A DNA stretch of 6,408 nucleotides from NCBI GenBank assembly GCA_021777365.1, contig JAJYDP010000296.1, positions 1 through 6,408 of the forward strand. The letters are read 5' to 3'. This document shows positions 1-6,408 of the stretch, piece after piece. Each line of letters starts with the position of its first letter. The stretch's first letter is position 1. Origin of the DNA: Chloroflexota bacterium. GTDB taxonomy: Bacteria; Chloroflexota; Limnocylindria; Limnocylindrales; CSP1-4. The position numbers and the translations under genes are program-made. A model generated the notes under the pieces. That model was not told the DNA's origin. It saw only the letters and a list, made by a program, of their open reading frames with translations, and did no database searches.

Positions 1-904
1 CGCGTGCGAACGCGTTGTCGTCGTAGGTGGGCAGGCTCACCATGGCCAGCACCTCGCCGGTCTGGGGGTTCATCACGATGACGACCCCCTTCTTGATGCC
101 GGCGGCCTGGATCCCCCACTGGAGCGCCGTCTGGGCCTGCTCCTGGGCCTTGACGTCGATGGAGAGCTGCAGCGAATCGCCGGCCTGCGGCTGGGTGACC
201 GTGGAGAGCACCTGGATCTGGCGGCCGGAGGCGTCGCGCTCCACCTCCTGGACCCCGTACGTGCCGCGCAGCTGCTGCTCGTACTGCGCCTCCAGGCCGG
301 CCTGGCCGATCATGTCGTCGGGCAGGTAGCCCTGCGACTGGAGCTGGCGGAGCTGGTCCGCGCTGATGGGACCGGTGTACCCCAGCAGCTGCGACAGCAG
401 CGGGCCGTACGTGTAGTCGCGCCGGGCCTCGGTGACCACCTGGACGCCGGGCAGGTCCAGGTGCTCCTCCGAGATCAGCCGGGCCACGTTCTCCGGCACG
501 TCGCTCGCGATGCGCACGAGGTCGAAGTTCGAGCCCGGGTTGCCGTCGATCGTCTCGTTGATCTGCGTGGTCGAGATGCCGAGGAGCTGCGAGAGGCGCG
601 CCACCACGGTCGGACGCTGGCTGTAGGGCAGGTCGGCCGGGCGGATCTTGACCGAGAACGACGGCACGTTCACCACCAGGGATCTCCCGGCGCGGTCGGT
701 GATCAGGCCCCGCGCAGACGGGATGGGCTGGAGCACCGTCATGTTGGCGGTCGCCTGGCCCTGGTAGTAGCCGCCGGTGGCGATCTGGAGGTAGAAGAGG
801 CGCGCGGTGAGCGTGCCGACCACGATGAGCACGGCGAGGCCGAACAGCAGGAACCGGGGCAGCAGCCGCCCGTTCCGCGGCGTCTCGTCGACGAGCCCGC
901 TCAT
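1..904 (-). CDS. mrdA: Penicillin-binding protein 2 (elongasome transpeptidase), N-terminal part, 3' end beyond window
   Basis: Class B penicillin-binding protein that cross-links peptidoglycan during rod elongation, anchored in the cytoplasmic membrane by one N-terminal helix. The ATG at 904-902 opens a frame that runs without a stop to the window edge, giving 301 residues of a family usually about 600-700 long. Seen: a short polar N-terminus, one membrane segment at about residues 17-40, the class B dimerisation-domain motif SARGLITDRAGR (63-74), GYTGPIS (175-181), and GQAGLEAQYEQQLRG (200-214), the conserved stretch before the transpeptidase domain. That domain begins near 273 (VVIVMNPQTGEVLAMVSLP). 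The catalytic SxxK, SxN and KTG motifs lie outside the window, so activity cannot be judged. The start is 4 bases after the mreD stop, with a weak GGTGAG just upstream, which suggests translational coupling. The mreD neighbour favours MrdA over the divisome FtsI. Confidence 0.93.
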   Translation of the reverse strand, partial: MSGLVDETPRNGRLLPRFLLFGLAVLIVVGTLTARLFYLQIATGGYYQGQATANMTVLQPIPSARGLITDRAGRSLVVNVPSFSVKIRPADLPYSQRPTVVARLSQLLGISTTQINETIDGNPGSNFDLVRIASDVPENVARLISEEHLDLPGVQVVTEARRDYTYGPLLSQLLGYTGPISADQLRQLQSQGYLPDDMIGQAGLEAQYEQQLRGTYGVQEVERDASGRQIQVLSTVTQPQAGDSLQLSIDVKAQEQAQTALQWGIQAAGIKKGVVIVMNPQTGEVLAMVSLPTYDDNAFAR

Positions 905-908
905 GCGC

Positions 909-1415
909 TCACCACTCGATCCGGTCGAACGTGCCCCAGCGCTGCCAGATCAGCCGCGCCGCCAGCGCGAGCGGGATCGCCAGGATCGTGTTCTCGATCG
1001 CCGCGGGAAGGCCGGGTCCCAGCGATGCGCCGGACGGGACGCCCCCCAGGGCCGCAGAGACGAGGACGCCGTAGACGAACTGGAAGACGAAGGTCAGCGG
1101 GAAGGTGACCAGGATGGCCGTGGCCAGCCGGTTGCGCCCCGCGACGCGCGCCACCACGGCGGCGAGGCCGGTGGCGACCAGGAGGGCGACCACGCTCGAG
1201 CCGATCGGACGCGCGGGGGCAGCCAGCAGATCCAGCGTCAGGCCTCCCGCAAATGCCCAGATGAACCCGGCTTCGCTCCCGATGGATACCGCGACCACGA
1301 CACTGCTGACCAGCACGATGTCGGGCCGGGTGCCCGCGATCATCGCGAACGGGGCGACGCTGGTGTCCAGCAGCGCGGCCACGATCGATCCGACCACGGC
1401 CAGGGCGACTTGCAT
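909..1415 (-). CDS. mreD: Rod shape-determining membrane protein MreD
   Basis: Integral membrane component of the Rod elongasome, working with MreC, RodA and PBP2 in lateral wall synthesis. With the start at 1415 the protein has 168 residues, a normal MreD length, and is almost wholly hydrophobic with about five membrane segments (roughly 3-25, 31-47, 50-66, 73-92, 98-121 and a C-terminal helix near 140-156, some possibly paired). Family-like features are RPDIVLV (30-36), AFAGGLTLDLLAAP (54-67) and the following IGSSVVALL stretch. I chose the ATG at 1415-1413 because GAGGAA lies 7 bases upstream and MreD proteins normally begin directly with a membrane helix. In-frame ATGs at 1490 and 1469 would add a 25- or 18-residue polar, Arg/Pro-rich leader. 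The stop is 4 bases before mrdA, so the two are co-transcribed. MreB and MreC are not adjacent upstream, which is unusual for this locus. Confidence 0.88.
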   Translation of the reverse strand: MQVALAVVGSIVAALLDTSVAPFAMIAGTRPDIVLVSSVVVAVSIGSEAGFIWAFAGGLTLDLLAAPARPIGSSVVALLVATGLAAVVARVAGRNRLATAILVTFPLTFVFQFVYGVLVSAALGGVPSGASLGPGLPAAIENTILAIPLALAARLIWQRWGTFDRIEW

Positions 1416-1422
1416 CGTGCCG

Positions 1423-1428
1423 TTCCTC
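1423..1428 (-). promoter_or_regulatory. Ribosome binding site of mreD (decides start)
   Basis: On the minus strand GAGGAA lies 7 bases before the ATG at 1415. It is the best Shine-Dalgarno match among the three in-frame ATG candidates; neither the 1490 nor the 1469 ATG has a comparable purine run. It supports the shorter MreD that begins at a membrane helix. Confidence 0.6.
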
Positions 1429-1500
1429 GTGGGTGTCGCGCCTGGCGGCGCGAACGGGTTCCGGGACATCGCGGCACGCGCCAGGGTCATCGCCCGGCAG

Positions 1501-1506
1501 AGTATA
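1501..1506 (-). promoter_or_regulatory. Possible -10 box for the mreD-mrdA operon
   Basis: Minus-strand TATACT is a 5/6 match to TATAAT and one of very few AT-rich words in this GC-rich region. No convincing -35 is found at 16-18 bases spacing (TGGCCC at 17). It would place a transcript start near 1494, giving a leader of about 80 bases to the preferred ATG at 1415, or almost no leader to the ATG at 1490. The call rests on the -10 word alone. Confidence 0.35.
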
Positions 1507-1621
1507 CAGACCGCCCGGGGGTCGGGCCATCACGGGAGCCATCGAGCGGCCCACCATCGGGACCATGCGCGGGATCCAGGCGCGCGGGCGGTTCTCCCGG
1601 GCGCGGGTACAAGCGCCGGAT

Positions 1622-1637
1622 TGTTTCACGTGAAACG
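1622..1637. promoter_or_regulatory. parS: parS centromere site (ParB binding)
   Basis: TGTTTCACGTGAAACG matches the widely conserved bacterial parS consensus TGTTTCACGTGAAACA at 15 of 16 positions, and its 14-base core GTTTCACGTGAAAC (1623-1636) is a perfect palindrome. In the known system ParB dimers load on parS, bind CTP, close into clamps and slide outward; ParA then moves the partition complex. The site lies about 35 bases upstream of parA, so bound and spreading ParB could also affect transcription of both divergent operons (inference). No second parS was noticed in the window. Confidence 0.95.
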
Positions 1638-1668
1638 AGGGGCAAGGGCGGGTCAAGGCTCGTTCGGA

Positions 1669-1674
1669 TAGAAT
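1669..1674 (+). promoter_or_regulatory. Possible -10 box for the parA operon
   Basis: TAGAAT is a 5/6 match to TATAAT with no recognisable -35 at normal spacing. It overlaps the first ATG of the parA frame (1673-1675). If it is a real -10, transcription would start near 1681-1682, at the in-frame GTG, which would make the parA message leaderless. There is no Shine-Dalgarno before the ATG at 1673, which fits this but does not prove it. Confidence 0.35.
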
Positions 1675-2526
1675 GAGGTCGGTGGGCGCGAGCGAACGGG
1701 AGACCCAGAACGGCGACACGGTCGCGTGCGCCAACCAGAAGGGCGGCGTAGGAAAGACCACCACGGTGGTCAACCTCGGCGCCTATCTTGCACTCAAGGG
1801 CCGGCGCGTCCTGGTGGTCGACCTCGATCCCCAGGGCAACGCGACCAGCGGCTTCGGGATCGACAAGTCATCGGTCACCCGTTCGGTCTACGACCTGCTC
1901 TGCGACGAGGCGACCGCCGAAGAGCTCCTCGTCCCGACGAGGATCGATCGCCTCGACCTCATGCCCGCCGCCCTCTCCCTCGCGGGAGCCGAGGTCGAAC
2001 TGGCCACGCTGCCGCAGCGGGAGCGTCGACTGTCCCGGGCGTTGGCGCCACTGGCACCGCGCTACGACCACATCCTGATCGACTGCCCGCCGAGCCTGGG
2101 GCTCCTGACCGTCAACGCCCTGACGGCCGCCGGCTCCGTGCTCGTGCCACTGCAGTGCGAGTACTACGCCCTGGAGGGCCTGAGCCAGCTGGTGGCCACC
2201 ATCAACCTCGTCCGCGATCACCTCAACCCCACGCTGGCGGTGCGCGGGGTTGTCCTCACCATGTTCGATTCGCGGACCCTGCTGTCCGCGGAGGTGCGGG
2301 ACGAGGCGCGCCGGCATCTCGACGGCGCCGTCTACGAGACGATCATCCCCCGCAGCGTGCGGCTCTCCGAGGCGCCGAGCTACGGCCTGCCGATTGCCCT
2401 GTACCGCGGAGACTCCAAGGGTGCCGAGGCCTACCGCGCGCTCGCCGACGAGTTTCTCGCACGCGGACGGCGGAGCGCGTCGGCCGCGGTCCCGCTGGTG
2501 GCCCCCCGGCCGGCCGGGGTTCCAGC

Positions 2527-2530
<4 letters not shown>
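1673..2530 (+). CDS. parA: Chromosome-partition ATPase ParA (Soj family)
   Basis: Cytoplasmic, nucleoid-binding Walker-type ATPase whose ATP-dependent DNA binding and ParB-stimulated hydrolysis move parS-ParB complexes apart. Seen: deviant Walker A motif KGGVGKTT at residues 23-30, with the signature lysine K23 and the nucleotide-binding K28; VVDLDPQGNATSG (48-60); Walker A'/B region ILIDCPPSLG (134-143); and the C-terminal signature IPRSVRLSEAPSYGLPI (225-241), typical of chromosomal Soj/ParA. The length of 285 residues includes about 14 extra N-terminal residues and an Ala/Pro-rich tail after about 265. It lacks the N-terminal helix-turn-helix of plasmid P1-type ParA, so self-repression is unlikely. 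The start is uncertain: ATG at 1673 has no Shine-Dalgarno, and an in-frame GTG at 1682 sits 7 bases after TAGAAT. The stop overlaps the parB start (ATGA). A parS site lies just upstream. Confidence 0.97.
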
Positions 2531-5392
<2,862 letters not shown>

Positions 5393-5393
<1 letters not shown>

Positions 5394-5962
5394 TGGCGGA
5401 CGCCACCAACCTCGAGCGGCCCGCGGTGACCGCGGTCCCCGTGGGGGACCGTCGGCTGCTCATGCGGCCCCACGGCTGCTTCGCCTGCGGCGAGCTGAAC
5501 GTCTCGGGCCTGCGACTTCAGCTGCACGCGGATTCCGGCGTCTGCTGGGCCGAGCCCACCCTGGACGAGCGGTTCATGGGCTGGGAGGGGATCGCCCACG
5601 GCGGGATCGTCAGCGCGATCCTGGACGAGGTGATGGCCTGGGCACTGGTGGACGAGGACTGCTGGGGCCTCACCGCACGCCTCACGGTGGAGTTCCGCCG
5701 CCCCGTCCCCATCGGCCGGCCGCTCCACGCGGAGGGGCGCGTGATCGCGCGACGACGGCGCATCATCGAGACCGAGGGCCGCCTGCTCGACGCCGGGACG
5801 GACGCCGTGCTGGCCACCGCGCATGCCGTCTACGTGGACGCTCCCCCCGACCGGAAGGCCGAGCTGAAGCGCCGCTACGAGTTCCGCATCGAGCCCGCAG
5901 CCGGGCCGGCGGCAGGGCCACGCGTCCGACCGTGGCCCGCCGGCGGAAGCGAGCCCCGATGA
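5393..5962 (+). CDS. PaaI-type hotdog-fold thioesterase (4HBT superfamily), substrate unknown
   Basis: Probable cytoplasmic acyl-CoA thioesterase, 189 residues. Seen: HGCFACG...NVSGLRLQL at 27-44, a Cys-x-x-Cys-Gly (C29, C32) followed by Asn and Gly-Leu that recurs at the N-terminus of one hotdog subgroup; the hotdog helix signature HGGIVSAILDEVMAW at 69-83 with the HGG motif and Asp78/Glu79 in the usual catalytic-acid position; then beta strands LTARLTVEFRRPVPIG (93-108) and an RxRRIIETEGRL stretch (121-131). After about residue 165 the tail is Ala/Gly/Pro-rich (AAGPAAGP) and probably disordered. It has one hotdog domain, so the enzyme should be an oligomer. The start ATG shares one base with the gyrB stop (TGATG) and has no clear Shine-Dalgarno, so translation is likely coupled. 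The fold assignment is solid; the substrate, and why it follows gyrB, are unknown. Confidence 0.82.
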
Positions 5963-6408
5963 CGAGCCCGGTCTCCGAACGTGCGAGCGCCGAGGTGGCG
6001 GCGCACCTTCCCGAGGCACGAGCGCTCGCGGGACGCGTGGCCGCCCTGGTGGACCGACCCGAGGACTTCGTGGCCGAGGTCGGCCGCGGCTACGAGACCC
6101 TCGCCGACGCCGGGTACCTCGCGACGCTGCGGCAGATGACGCCCGGCCTCCACGCGGCCTACGGGATCCGCACCCCCCTCGCGGCCCCCGTCCACGCCCG
6201 GGTCCGCTCCGCCTGCCGCCACCGCCCCGACGTGGCGCTCTGGCTCGCGGAGCGCGTGGAGCGGGACCCGCACCTCGAGGTGCGGAACCTCGCCTGTACC
6301 CTCCTGCGGCTCTCCCTGGAGCACGATCCCGAGCGCAGCTGGCAGCTGGTGCGCCGCATGGCGCGCAACGCGGACAACTGGATCGCCGTCGATACGCTCG
6401 CAGGCGTG
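5959..6408 (+). CDS. AlkD-like / HEAT-repeat protein, N-terminal part, 3' end beyond window
   Basis: An open frame starts at ATG 5959, overlapping the thioesterase stop (ATGA), and runs to the window edge with no stop (150 residues). The product is helical and Arg/Ala/Leu-rich with the look of tandem HEAT-like alpha-helical repeats: YETLADAGYLATLRQM (45-60), the YGIRTP(L) turn (68-74), then paired helices around VALWLAERVERDPHLEVRNL (92-111) and SWQLVRRMARNADNWIAVDT (127-146). The spacing of a DNW(x3)D motif, Trp141 and Asp145, resembles the Trp-x3-Asp pair of bacterial AlkD alkylpurine glycosylases, and the preceding HLEVRNLACTLL resembles their repeat before the DNA face. I therefore infer a DNA alkylation-repair family member. 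A non-catalytic HEAT-repeat protein is the main alternative. The frame itself is supported by GC-rich third positions and the overlapping start. Confidence 0.62.
   Translation, partial: MTSPVSERASAEVAAHLPEARALAGRVAALVDRPEDFVAEVGRGYETLADAGYLATLRQMTPGLHAAYGIRTPLAAPVHARVRSACRHRPDVALWLAERVERDPHLEVRNLACTLLRLSLEHDPERSWQLVRRMARNADNWIAVDTLAGV

Larger units (their letters stand above)
1416..1672. other. Divergent intergenic region between mreD-mrdA and parAB-gyrB
   Basis: About 257 bases without a supported gene if mreD starts at 1415 and parA at 1673. It holds the mreD ribosome binding site, a minus-strand -10-like box (TATACT, 1506-1501), four spaced GATGG/CATGG words on the minus strand (1527-1567), a parS site (1622-1637) and a plus-strand -10-like box (TAGAAT, 1669-1674). 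No TTATNCACA-type DnaA boxes or AT-rich unwinding stretch were seen. The two operons are therefore transcribed outward from a shared control region. Confidence 0.7.

Noticed and set aside
1524..1552. GGGCC...GGCCC inverted repeat as a hairpin or small RNA
   Set aside because: The stem is only 5 bases with a 19-base loop, which is common by chance at this GC content.
1416..1672. Replication origin (oriC) next to parS
   Set aside because: No DnaA-box cluster, no AT-rich unwinding element and no dnaA, dnaN or rpmH in the window. parS and parAB suggest the origin is near, but not here.
461..1676. Plus-strand open frames over mrdA and mreD (461-1108, 807-1676, 1105-1671)
   Set aside because: They are antisense to clear PBP2 and MreD coding sequence, are Arg/Gly/Asp-rich and low in complexity, and one even reads through parS.
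901..1773. Minus-strand frame (about 290 codons) crossing mreD, the intergenic region and the start of parA
   Set aside because: It is out of frame with mreD, overlaps the conserved P-loop start of parA and gives an Arg-rich product with no domain.
5885..5910. Short GCAGCCGGGCCGG / GCGGCAGGGCC direct repeat in the thioesterase tail
   Set aside because: It only encodes an AAGP-AAGP low-complexity linker and has no sign of being mobile or regulatory.

Overview
This is a GC-rich bacterial chromosomal window of core housekeeping genes. It holds two divergent gene sets separated by a short regulatory and centromere-like region. Gene content, high GC, GTG and overlapping starts, and the sequence style of ParA, GyrB and PBP2 fit a GC-rich environmental bacterium. 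I lean towards Chloroflexota or a related terrestrial lineage, but this is a weak inference and Actinomycetota-like lineages are not excluded. No mobile element, CRISPR array, rRNA, tRNA or terminator was seen.

Left part (1-1415, minus strand): mreD, followed by the first ~300 codons of the penicillin-binding protein 2 gene (mrdA), whose 3' end is cut off by the window edge. Only 4 bases separate the two genes, so they form an elongasome operon for cell-wall synthesis and rod shape. mreB and mreC are not next to mreD; the region upstream of mreD is the divergent intergenic region.

Middle (1416-1672): a divergent intergenic region with a near-perfect parS centromere site at 1622-1637 (perfect 14-bp palindromic core). 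It also has a -10-like box facing each way, TATACT towards mreD and TAGAAT towards parA. No DnaA-box cluster is visible, so this is not itself an evident oriC, although parS and parAB usually lie near the origin.

Right part (1673-6408, plus strand): five genes chained stop-to-start: parA, parB, gyrB, a PaaI-type hotdog thioesterase, and the start of an AlkD-like HEAT-repeat protein cut off by the window edge. Every junction is a 1-4 base overlap (ATGA, GTGA, TGATG, ATGA), so the set is very likely one translationally coupled operon. ParA, ParB and parS make a chromosome-partition system and GyrB supplies the ATPase/TOPRIM subunit of a type II topoisomerase. The last two genes are passengers of uncertain role; the final one may be a base-excision repair glycosylase relative.

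Nothing here is clearly a new system. The most unusual points are the gyrB-thioesterase-AlkD-like extension of the parAB operon, the parS site placed between segregation and cell-wall genes, and a possible leaderless start of parA.
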